16,364 bases of DNA from Bacteroidales bacterium (GTDB lineage Bacteria > Bacteroidota > Bacteroidia > Bacteroidales > UBA1402). The translations under genes and the position numbers were made by a program. The stretch lies in NCBI GenBank assembly GCA_003506275.1, contig DOBD01000023.1, positions 14,851 through 31,214 on the forward strand. Reading direction: 5' to 3'. The notes below the pieces were generated by a model. That model saw only the letters and a list, made by a program, of their open reading frames with translations, made no database searches and had not been told where the DNA came from. This document shows, one piece after another, positions 7,930-14,867 of the stretch. Each line of letters opens with the position of its first letter. The first letter of the stretch is position 1.

Positions 7930-8385
7930 ATGAGACTGCTGCTGCAACGAGTACGTGAAGCCTCCGTCGTGGTTGATAACCAACTAATCAGTCACATCGA
8001 AACGGGGTTATTGATTTTTATTGGTATCGAAGAGTCTGATAATGAGAATGATGCATCATGGTTGGCACAAAAAACCACCGCTATGCGCATCTTTCCTGAC
8101 GAACAAGGTTTGATGAACCGCAACCTGGAAGAGGCGAATGGATCCATGCTGGTAGTGAGCCAATTCACCCTGCATGCCCAAACGAAGAAGGGAAACAGGC
8201 CTTCCTTTATCAAAGCCGCCAGACCGGAAAAAGCCATACCACTCTACATGTATTTCCTTGAACAGCTTGCCTCCCTATCAGGAAAGGATAACGTGAAAGC
8301 AGGCCTTTTCGGGGCTGATATGCAAGTATCACTCATCAATGATGGCCCAGTGACCATCTGGATGGATAGTAAACAAAAAGGGTAA
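7930..8385 (+). CDS. dtd: DTD, D-aminoacyl-tRNA deacylase
   Basis: This 151-residue protein has the standard length of the DTD family, homodimeric enzymes that hydrolyse D-amino acids (and Gly from tRNA-Ala) off tRNAs. The N-terminal MRLLLQRVREASVVV is typical. The two signature motifs are complete: SQFTL at 77-81, and INDGPVT at 136-142 containing the cross-subunit Gly-cisPro pair (139-140) that enforces chiral proofreading. The gene lies 5 bases after uvrC and 12 before the MazG-like gene, indicating one transcript. No damage or unusual insertion is seen. Confidence 0.96.
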   Translation: MRLLLQRVREASVVVDNQLISHIETGLLIFIGIEESDNENDASWLAQKTTAMRIFPDEQGLMNRNLEEANGSMLVVSQFTLHAQTKKGNRPSFIKAARPEKAIPLYMYFLEQLASLSGKDNVKAGLFGADMQVSLINDGPVTIWMDSKQKG

Positions 8386-8397
8386 ACAGGTAGCATC

Positions 8398-8724
8398 ATG
8401 ACACTGCAAGAAGCTCAGCAAGCGGTAGACCAATGGATTAAAACATATGGTGTACGCTATTTCAATGAACTGACCAATATGGCCATTCTAACGGAAGAAG
8501 TTGGCGAAGTAGCCCGGGTCATTGCCAGAACCTATGGTGAACAATCGAACAAAGCCAACGAAGGAAACCTCGAATTACGGGAAGAATTGGCCGATGTGCT
8601 GTGGGTGCTTATTTGCCTGGCCAACCAAACCGGTATTGACCTGGAAGAGGCATTCAAAGCCACGCTGGAGAAAAAAACACAACGTGATCAACGTAGACAT
8701 CAAACAAATCCCAAACTGATATGA
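8398..8724 (+). CDS. MazG-like nucleotide pyrophosphohydrolase
   Basis: The 108-residue all-helical protein has the metal-binding signature of the MazG/dUTPase-2 superfamily. EEVGE at 33-37 is followed 26 residues later by ELAD (Glu63, Asp66), giving the EExxE...ExxD pattern. These enzymes convert NTPs or modified dNTPs to NMP plus pyrophosphate, cleaning the nucleotide pool. The exact substrate cannot be told from sequence. This is the short single-domain type, not the two-domain E. coli MazG of about 260 residues, so I withhold the mazG symbol. Its stop codon overlaps the deoC start as ATGA (8721-8724), implying translational coupling. The basic C-terminus (QRDQRRH) is typical of this subgroup. 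Confidence 0.88.
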   Translation: MTLQEAQQAVDQWIKTYGVRYFNELTNMAILTEEVGEVARVIARTYGEQSNKANEGNLELREELADVLWVLICLANQTGIDLEEAFKATLEKKTQRDQRRHQTNPKLI

Positions 8725-9596
8725 CAACAAAACTGGAACAAGTACTCAAGGGGTACCCAACATTTGATGCAGATACCATCAAACGTGATATAGAAGAAAT
8801 CCTGACTGCCAAAAAAAAGCAAAATGCCAGGGTTGACGTGTACAAAACCATATTCAGCCTGATTGATTTGACGAGTCTGAATACCACCGATACCGAAGAA
8901 AGCATCGAGTCGTTTACTCAAAAGGTGAACGATTTTAGCGATGCCTACCCCGACTATCCTACGGTGGCAGCCATTTGCGTATACCCCAACATGGCAAGCA
9001 TTGTCAAGGAAGTCTTGACCGAAAACGTAGAGATTGCCGCTGTTGCTGCCGGCTTTCCACATGCCCAAACCTTCATGGAAGTAAAAATGGCTGAAACAGC
9101 GTTGGCGGTCATGGATGGAGCGACTGAAATCGACATTGTTCAGTCTGTCGGCAAACTGCTGGAAGGAAAGTACGACGAAATCATCGAAGAAATTCAGGAA
9201 ATCAAGGCAGCCTGCAAAGACGCTGCTCTTAAAGTCATCCTGGAATCCGGCGCCCTGAAGCTGGATGATCTTCGCTTGGCCTCCATCCTGGCCATGGAAG
9301 CTGGAGCTGACTTCATCAAAACATCCACCGGTAAACAACAACCCGCAGCCACCCTGGAGGCTGCCTGGGTGATGTGCCAGTGCATCAAGGCTTACCACAC
9401 CATGACAGGCCGCAAGGTTGGCTTCAAAGCCGCCGGTGGTATTGTTACGAGTGATGACGCCGTAGCGTATTACTGCTTGGTTGAAGCCATTTTAGGGGAA
9501 GAATGGTTGAACAAGGAATTGTTCAGAATTGGTGCCAGCCGTTTGGCCAACAACCTGTTGAGTGACATTGAAGGAAAGCCGACCGTATTCTTTTAA
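8721..9596 (+). CDS. deoC: DeoC, deoxyribose-phosphate aldolase
   Basis: This 291-residue class I aldolase cleaves 2-deoxyribose-5-phosphate to glyceraldehyde-3-phosphate and acetaldehyde, feeding deoxynucleosides into glycolysis. The Schiff-base lysine is Lys200 in DFIKTSTGK. The second catalytic lysine is Lys236 in GFKAAGGI, and the acid/base Asp is Asp138 in TEIDIVQ. SLIDLTSLNTTDTEE (46-60) matches the E. coli DeoC segment LMDLTTLNDDDTDE. The protein is about 30 residues longer than E. coli DeoC at its N-terminus, normal for Bacteroidales copies. It overlaps the preceding gene by four bases and appears to end the transcript, converging on the prenyl synthase gene. Confidence 0.96.
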   Translation: MTTKLEQVLKGYPTFDADTIKRDIEEILTAKKKQNARVDVYKTIFSLIDLTSLNTTDTEESIESFTQKVNDFSDAYPDYPTVAAICVYPNMASIVKEVLTENVEIAAVAAGFPHAQTFMEVKMAETALAVMDGATEIDIVQSVGKLLEGKYDEIIEEIQEIKAACKDAALKVILESGALKLDDLRLASILAMEAGADFIKTSTGKQQPAATLEAAWVMCQCIKAYHTMTGRKVGFKAAGGIVTSDDAVAYYCLVEAILGEEWLNKELFRIGASRLANNLLSDIEGKPTVFF

Positions 9597-9621
9597 CGCC
9601 ATGGCTTTTATAACACTGAGT

Positions 9622-9650
9622 CTCTGTTAAGGCCGTGCTCTGTTAAGCCG
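9622..9650. repeat. Short tandem direct repeat between convergent genes
   Basis: CTCTGTTAAGGCCG (9622-9635) and CTCTGTTAAGCCG (9638-9650) are near-identical copies in the 63-base gap between the deoC and prenyl synthase stops. They do not form a strong hairpin with each other and no T-tract follows. They may be a slippage duplication. No intrinsic terminator is evident for either gene in this gap. Confidence 0.5.
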
Positions 9651-9659
9651 AAACACGAA

Positions 9660-10628
9660 CTAGAATGTTCGTTTCATGAAATAATCCACAGCAACCTTAA
9701 GCGCTTGTTTATAGGCATTGTCCGGAAAACCGGACAAGGCTTCGAGCGCTAAATCCTTGAAATCTGTCATACGCTTCTCCGCGTAATCGATGCCCCCAGA
9801 CTTGATCACAAACTGATTGATTTGTTGCAGTTTTTCATGGGTGAAATCTCTGTTGCGAATGGTATTGAGGACGGGTTTGGCAAGCGCTTTTTCAGACGTT
9901 TGCAAGGCAAATATCAATGGAAGGGTCATTTTCCCTTCCCTTAGGTCATTACTGGTCGGTTTTCCGATTTTGTTCTGGGCAAAATAATCGAATATATCGT
10001 CCTTGATTTGAAAAACCATACCCAGGTATTCACCAAAAGCACGTAGTTTTTCCTCTTGATCAGCCGGAGCTTTGGCAGAAATGGCACCAGCCTGGGTACA
10101 AAACGCAAACGTTCGTGCCGTTTTCTTTTGTATAACCTCCAGGTAAGTGGGCTCGTCGATGATGAGCTGCTTCTCATTGTTGAGTTGCATCATCTCACCC
10201 TCTGAAAGTTCACAGCCCAATGCAGCCAATAGTTCAGATATGCGTCCCTGACAGATACTTGATGAAATAAACGCTGATTTGGAGAGGTAATAATCACCCA
10301 CAAGGATGGCCGCTTTATTGTTCCACAACGCTTTGACTGAGAAACCGGAACGCCTGCGGTAGGTATTGTCCACGACGTCATCGTGCATGAGACTGGCTGT
10401 ATGAAGCAGCTCCAACGAAACGGCAGCCTTGATACTCTCGGGAGTCACATTTCCGGACAAACCGGCTGACAAAAGCACCAAATGAGGACGAATTTCCTTG
10501 CCCTTTTGTGTCCTAACGTACTTCAAGACCTGGTGTAACAGATAGGTCTCTGTTTTGATGGCCTCATCAAACGCTTTCTCATAGTCCTTGAAAGCGGCTG
10601 CAATGGGTTTTCGTATCAGGTCTAGCAT
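9660..10628 (-). CDS. Long-chain all-trans polyprenyl diphosphate synthase
   Basis: The 322-residue trans-isoprenyl diphosphate synthase carries both aspartate-rich motifs. The first is DDVVD at 83-87 with RRR at 91-93 after it. The second is DDIFD at 210-214, followed by IGKPTSNDLREGKMTLP. The enzyme condenses isopentenyl diphosphate onto an allylic primer. The small residue at -5 from the first motif (Ala78) fits long-chain products, such as a menaquinone side chain, rather than farnesyl or geranylgeranyl; chain length is inference. The best start is the ATG at 10628. The frame stays open up to 10709, but the promoter -7 element (10654-10647) lies inside that extension and family members begin near MLDLIRKPI. 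The gene stands alone, diverging from polA. Confidence 0.92.
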   Translation of the reverse strand: MLDLIRKPIAAAFKDYEKAFDEAIKTETYLLHQVLKYVRTQKGKEIRPHLVLLSAGLSGNVTPESIKAAVSLELLHTASLMHDDVVDNTYRRRSGFSVKALWNNKAAILVGDYYLSKSAFISSSICQGRISELLAALGCELSEGEMMQLNNEKQLIIDEPTYLEVIQKKTARTFAFCTQAGAISAKAPADQEEKLRAFGEYLGMVFQIKDDIFDYFAQNKIGKPTSNDLREGKMTLPLIFALQTSEKALAKPVLNTIRNRDFTHEKLQQINQFVIKSGGIDYAEKRMTDFKDLALEALSGFPDNAYKQALKVAVDYFMKRTF

Positions 10629-10646
10629 AGTGGTTGAATCACGTTG

Positions 10647-10654
10647 CAAAAGTA
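10647..10654 (-). promoter_or_regulatory. Promoter -7 element for the prenyl synthase gene
   Basis: The minus strand reads TACTTTTG here, an exact TAnnTTTG, 18 bases before the ATG at 10628, so the leader would be about 12 bases. No TTTG is found at the -33 spacing. An A/T-rich tract (TTTTTTTTATTA) is directly upstream instead. Confidence 0.5.
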
Positions 10655-10684
10655 ATAAAAAAAAGCCGCTTCCTCTTTTTTTCG

Positions 10685-10692
10685 TACTTTTA
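10685..10692 (+). promoter_or_regulatory. Possible promoter -7 element for polA
   Basis: TACTTTTA differs from TAnnTTTG only in its last base. It follows a run of T (TTTTTTTCG), giving TTTTTTTCGTACTTTTA, much like the elements before the spmAB-type gene and ychF. It lies 59 bases before the polA ATG at 10752 and overlaps the divergent promoter region of the prenyl synthase gene. Confidence 0.35.
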
Positions 10693-10751
10693 CGGTGGTC
10701 ATGCACCAATGCATTCAGCCATCTGAAACCCCTATAGTCTGCCTACCTATT

Positions 10752-13682
10752 ATGCCAAGCGAAAAAAGACTGTTTTTACTCGATGCCTACGCGCTTATTT
10801 ACAGAGCCTATTATGCCTTTATCAAGCAACCCAGGATAAATTCGAAGGGTGAGAACACCTCGGCTGTTTTTGGTTTTGTGAATACGCTGGAAGATTTGAT
10901 CAAACGGGAGAATCCCAGCCATATGGCCGTCTGCTTCGATCCTCCAGGGCCAACCTTCAGGCATGATGCCTATGAACAGTATAAGGCACAACGGGAAGAA
11001 ACACCTGAAGTCATCCGCTGGTCGGTTCCACTAATCAAGGAATTAGTGACAGCCTACCGTATTCCACTGATTGAAGTGGCCGGTTTCGAAGCCGACGACG
11101 TGATTGGAACAATGGCAAAATTAGGCGAAGAAAAGGGTTTTAAGGTCTACATGATGACCCCTGACAAAGATTGCGGCCAATTGGTGACAGCCGGTACCTT
11201 TTTATACAAACCCAAATATGGCAGCGCTGAATTTGATGTGATGGGACCTGAAGAAGTCACCATGCGTTACGGAATTGAGCACCCCAAACAAATGATCGAT
11301 CTGTTGGGCCTGATGGGCGACAGTTCAGACAACATTCCGGGTTGCCCCGGTGTAGGCGAAGTCACCGCAAAAAAATTATTGACGGAGTACGGAAGCATCG
11401 ATCATTTGCTGGCCAACCTGAACACACTAAAAGGCAAGCTCAAGGAAAAAATTGAAGCCAACATTGACCTCATCAAGTTTTCGAGGTTTTTGGCCACCAT
11501 CCGGACAGACGTACCCCTTACCTTCGATGAAACGGCACTGTTGAGGGAGCAGCCAGATATGGATCTGTTGCAACCGTTGTTCGAGCGGCTGGAATTTCGA
11601 ACCCTCCTCAACCGGGTTGGCAAAACCTTGCCGATTGACGGGCCGGTTGGACAAAACAGATTGTCGGTAACACCCATCGAAGCGAAAACAGTTCAAAAAA
11701 CATCAACACCTCCGCTAACCTGGGACGAACCGAATTTGTTCAATCAAGGTGAACCCTCTTTATTCAACCAGGGAGCGGTCACTCCGGTCAAACAAGAGGA
11801 AGGGCTATTTTCGGCCGTCGAGGCTGGCAAAAATGAAGGCAAGGGGGCGGAAGAAACCATTCAAACGAATCTCAAGGACTTGAATTCAGTGCCTCACTCC
11901 TATTATTTTGTTGATAATGAAAGCCTTTTCGAACAATTTTTAACCGTTTTTTCATCCCAAAAAATTTACTGTCTGGATACGGAGACCACCCATGTGGATC
12001 CCATGTGGGCAGAATTGGTCGGGATGTCCTTTTCTTGGCAACCCGGTGAAGCCTGGTACCTACCTTTCGACAGCGACAAGACAAAAACCGCCGAACGGTT
12101 GGCCAGGCTGAAACATCATCTCGAAAAAAAGGATGCGCTCCTTATCGGCCAAAACATCAAGTACGATTTGATGGTACTCAAGCAATACGGCATCGAACCA
12201 CAAGCAACCTTGTTTGATACCATGATCGCTCATTACCTGTTGCAACCCGAACAACGACACGGCATGGACTACCTGGCCGAAGCGTACCTGGGGTATAAAC
12301 CCATCCCCATCGAATCGTTGATTGGCCCCAAGGGAAAAAACCAGTTGACCATGCGTGACGTGCCCCAAGCCTCAATTGCGCCCTATGCGGCGGAAGACGC
12401 CGATATCACTTACCAACTGTGGCAGGTATTCGAGCCCCTCATCAAGCAAAACGGCCTGGAAACGCTTTGCTGTGAAGTAGAAATGCCGCTTGTGAAGGTG
12501 CTGGCCGACATGGAATACCAGGGCGTTACCCTCGATACGGTCAGCTTAGGTCGTTCCTCTGAAATCATGGCAGCCGAATTAGCTGCTCTGGAAGCGCGGA
12601 TTCAAGAGGAAGCCGGCGTGAATTTCAATGTGAACAGCCCCAAGCAAATCGGGGAAGTGCTCTTCGAAAAGCTCAACCTCAACGCTAAGGCCAAGAAAAC
12701 CAAAACCGGTCAATACGCTACCTCCGAAGACACCTTGGAAAGCCTCAGGGGGAAGCATCCCATCGTGGGACTAATCCTGGAACAACGGGGCCTTAAAAAG
12801 CTCCTGAGTACCTACATCGATGCCTTACCCGCCTTGATCAATCCAAAAACCGGCAAAATCCACACGTCGTTCAACCAAGCCGTCACCGCCACCGGGCGGT
12901 TGAGCTCCAGCAATCCCAACCTTCAAAACATCCCCATCAGGGACGCCACCGGTCGGGAAATCCGTAAAGCCTTCTCCTGTGGCCCTGACGAATACTTTGT
13001 TTCAGCCGACTATTCCCAGATCGAACTGCGCATCATGGCCCACCTAAGTGGAGATAAGGCCATGATTAAGGCCTTCAACAGCGACCAGGACATCCACGCT
13101 GCCACAGCGGCCAATATCTACCACATCCCGCTTGAGGAAGTCACCAGCGACATGCGACGTAAAGCCAAGACGGCCAATTTCGGCATCATTTACGGTATTT
13201 CCGTGTTTGGACTGGCCGAACGCATGGGCGTGAGCCGCACGGAGGCCAAAACCTTAATCGATGGCTACTTTGAAACCTATCCGGCTGTCAAGGCGTATAT
13301 GGACAGGGTGATCAACGAAGCTAAGGAAAATGGTTGGGTGGAAACCCTTTATCACCGCAAACGTTACCTGCCCGACATCACCTCCAATAATGCTGTGGTG
13401 AGGGGCTACGCCGAACGCAACGCCATCAACGCCCCCATCCAGGGTACAGCGGCCGATATCATCAAAATCGCCATGGTGCGCATCCAGGCCGCTTTACAAC
13501 GGGAAAAACTGCGTTCCAACATGATCCTTCAAGTGCATGACGAATTAAATTTCATCGTGCCCAAAGACGAACTGGAACCCCTCATGACGTTGGTCAGACG
13601 GGAAATGGAGGCAGCTGCTGCCCTGCATGTACCACTCAAGGCCGACATCGGTTACGGGTCAAACTGGCTGGAAGCCCATTAA
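10752..13682 (+). CDS. polA: DNA polymerase I (5'-3' exo, 3'-5' exo, polymerase)
   Basis: The 976-residue protein removes RNA primers and fills repair gaps. The 5'-3' exonuclease/flap domain is at about 5-290, with FLLDAYALIYRAYYA, GFEADDVIGT and DSSDNIPG. A low-complexity linker follows (about 295-380). The 3'-5' exonuclease is at about 385-560 and its metal motifs are present: DTET at 409-412, GQNIKYD at 466-472 and YAAEDAD at 545-551. Proofreading should therefore be active, unlike in Taq or Bacillus Pol I. The polymerase domain has SADYSQIELR (Asp753), the O-helix RRKAKTANFGIIYG (802-815) and QVHDE (927-931). The start at 10752 (MPSEKRLFLLDAY) fits the family better than upstream codons at 10695 or 10701, which crowd the -7 element. 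The linker contains a 24-bp tandem duplication, listed separately. ychF begins 59 bases downstream under its own promoter. Confidence 0.96.
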   Translation: MPSEKRLFLLDAYALIYRAYYAFIKQPRINSKGENTSAVFGFVNTLEDLIKRENPSHMAVCFDPPGPTFRHDAYEQYKAQREETPEVIRWSVPLIKELVTAYRIPLIEVAGFEADDVIGTMAKLGEEKGFKVYMMTPDKDCGQLVTAGTFLYKPKYGSAEFDVMGPEEVTMRYGIEHPKQMIDLLGLMGDSSDNIPGCPGVGEVTAKKLLTEYGSIDHLLANLNTLKGKLKEKIEANIDLIKFSRFLATIRTDVPLTFDETALLREQPDMDLLQPLFERLEFRTLLNRVGKTLPIDGPVGQNRLSVTPIEAKTVQKTSTPPLTWDEPNLFNQGEPSLFNQGAVTPVKQEEGLFSAVEAGKNEGKGAEETIQTNLKDLNSVPHSYYFVDNESLFEQFLTVFSSQKIYCLDTETTHVDPMWAELVGMSFSWQPGEAWYLPFDSDKTKTAERLARLKHHLEKKDALLIGQNIKYDLMVLKQYGIEPQATLFDTMIAHYLLQPEQRHGMDYLAEAYLGYKPIPIESLIGPKGKNQLTMRDVPQASIAPYAAEDADITYQLWQVFEPLIKQNGLETLCCEVEMPLVKVLADMEYQGVTLDTVSLGRSSEIMAAELAALEARIQEEAGVNFNVNSPKQIGEVLFEKLNLNAKAKKTKTGQYATSEDTLESLRGKHPIVGLILEQRGLKKLLSTYIDALPALINPKTGKIHTSFNQAVTATGRLSSSNPNLQNIPIRDATGREIRKAFSCGPDEYFVSADYSQIELRIMAHLSGDKAMIKAFNSDQDIHAATAANIYHIPLEEVTSDMRRKAKTANFGIIYGISVFGLAERMGVSRTEAKTLIDGYFETYPAVKAYMDRVINEAKENGWVETLYHRKRYLPDITSNNAVVRGYAERNAINAPIQGTAADIIKIAMVRIQAALQREKLRSNMILQVHDELNFIVPKDELEPLMTLVRREMEAAAALHVPLKADIGYGSNWLEAH
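11727..11774 (+). repeat. 24-bp tandem duplication in polA linker (EPNLFNQG / EPSLFNQG)
   Basis: The unit 11727-11750 (GAACCGAATTTG...) is followed directly by 11751-11774 (GAACCCTCTTTA...). They encode EPNLFNQG and EPSLFNQG, residues 326-341 of Pol I. A third related peptide, QEEGLF, follows at 348-353. The repeat is in frame and lies in the linker between the two exonuclease domains. Confidence 0.85.
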
Positions 13683-13692
13683 ATGTCAGGGC

Positions 13693-13707
13693 TTTTTTGT
13701 ACTTTTG
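13693..13707 (+). promoter_or_regulatory. Promoter element TTTTTTGTACTTTTG for ychF
   Basis: The -7 element TACTTTTG (13700-13707) is an exact TAnnTTTG and is preceded by TTTTTTG, as at 2321-2335. It begins ten bases after the polA stop and 35 bases separate its end from the ychF ATG at 13742. A second, weaker TACGTTTC occurs at 13717-13724. No -33 TTTG is visible. Confidence 0.5.
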
Positions 13708-13741
13708 TGGCCGTTTTACGTTTCTAACCCCTGGTATCCCT

Positions 13742-14845
13742 ATGGCTTTACAATGCGGCATCGTCGGCCTGCCCAACGTCGGCAAATCAACCCTGTTCAA
13801 CTGTTTGTCCAACGCCAAGGCGCAGGCGGCCAACTTTCCGTTTTGCACCATCGAACCCAACGTCGGCGTCATTACCGTACCGGATGAACGCCTCAACAAA
13901 CTGGCTGAACTGGTCAAGCCTGGCCGCATCGTCCCCACCACCGTGGAAATTGTCGACATCGCCGGATTGGTCAAAGGGGCCAGCAAAGGCGAAGGGCTGG
14001 GCAACAAATTCCTGGCCAACATCAGGGAAACAGATGCCATCCTGCACGTTGTCCGTTGTTTTGAAGACCCCAACGTCACCCACGTAGACGGTACCGTCGA
14101 CCCTGTCAGGGACAAGGAAATCATTGATTTTGAACTCCAGATCAAAGACCTGGAAACCATAGACAGCCGCATCCAGAAAGTGCAGAAACAGGCACAGACT
14201 GGTGGTGACAAGCAGGCCAAACTCGTATACGACGTACTTGCTCGCTACAAAGAAGCCCTTGAACAAGGCAAATCGGCCCGTACCGTGCAGTTCGAAACCA
14301 AAGACGAACAGAAAATCGCCCATGACCTCTTTTTGTTGACCAACAAACCAGTGATGTACATCTGTAATGTGGATGAGGCATCAGCCGTGTCGGGCAACCG
14401 TTATTCAGCCAGTCTAATTGAAGCCGTCAAGGAAGAAAACGCCCAGACGCTTATCGTAGCCGCTAAAATCGAATCGGAAATCGCCGAATTGGATACCTAC
14501 GACGAAAGGCAGCTGTTCCTCAACGAAATTGGCTTGGAAGAATCCGGTGTGTCCAGGTTGATTAAATCTGCCTACAAATTGCTGAACCTTAGCACCTTCC
14601 TCACAGCTGGCCCCATGGAAGTCAGGGCCTGGACGTTTGTGACCGGCAGCAAGGCACCTGTCTGCGCCGGTGTCATCCACACTGACTTTGAAAAAGGATT
14701 TATCAGGGCTGAAGTCATCAAGTATGAAGACTATCTCAAGTACGGTTCTGAATCCGCCGTCAAGGAAGCCGGAAAAATGAGTGTGGAAGGTAAGGAATAC
14801 GTGGTGCAGGATGGTGACATCATGCATTTCAGGTTCAACGTATAA
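13742..14845 (+). CDS. ychF: YchF/OLA1-family ribosome-associated ATPase
   Basis: The 367-residue protein belongs to the Obg-related YchF family, which prefers ATP to GTP and associates with ribosomes and stress responses. The P-loop is GLPNVGKS at 9-16. The G3 region is DIAGLVKGASKGEGLGN at 72-88. The NKxD-type G4 motif is replaced by YICNVDE, in line with the family's relaxed base specificity. A coiled-coil insert lies at about 125-190 and a TGS domain at the C-terminus (about 283-367), with GPMEVRAWTF and DIMHFRFNV. I start it at the ATG at 13742 (MALQCGIVGL); upstream in-frame codons overlap the promoter. Its Glu codons are almost all GAA (1 GAG among about 33 by hand count), fitting a well-expressed gene or a strand bias. 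It converges on mutS with a 22-base gap and no visible terminator. Confidence 0.96.
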   Translation: MALQCGIVGLPNVGKSTLFNCLSNAKAQAANFPFCTIEPNVGVITVPDERLNKLAELVKPGRIVPTTVEIVDIAGLVKGASKGEGLGNKFLANIRETDAILHVVRCFEDPNVTHVDGTVDPVRDKEIIDFELQIKDLETIDSRIQKVQKQAQTGGDKQAKLVYDVLARYKEALEQGKSARTVQFETKDEQKIAHDLFLLTNKPVMYICNVDEASAVSGNRYSASLIEAVKEENAQTLIVAAKIESEIAELDTYDERQLFLNEIGLEESGVSRLIKSAYKLLNLSTFLTAGPMEVRAWTFVTGSKAPVCAGVIHTDFEKGFIRAEVIKYEDYLKYGSESAVKEAGKMSVEGKEYVVQDGDIMHFRFNV

Positions 14846-14867
14846 TCCTATCCGGTTAACAAAACCC

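Noticed and set aside
8522..8719. Second plus-strand frame inside the MazG-like gene
   Set aside because: It is a shifted shadow of the real frame, which carries EEVGE and ELAD and ends in the ATGA overlap.
8700..9398. Long open frame (232 codons) on the minus strand across deoC
   Set aside because: It is fully antisense to a clear DeoC with all catalytic residues, has low-complexity Phe/Gly-rich content, and no promoter or family motif.
13636..14323. Two minus-strand open frames (194 and 178 codons) over ychF
   Set aside because: Both are antisense to ychF and arise from its biased codon use; no recognisable domain.
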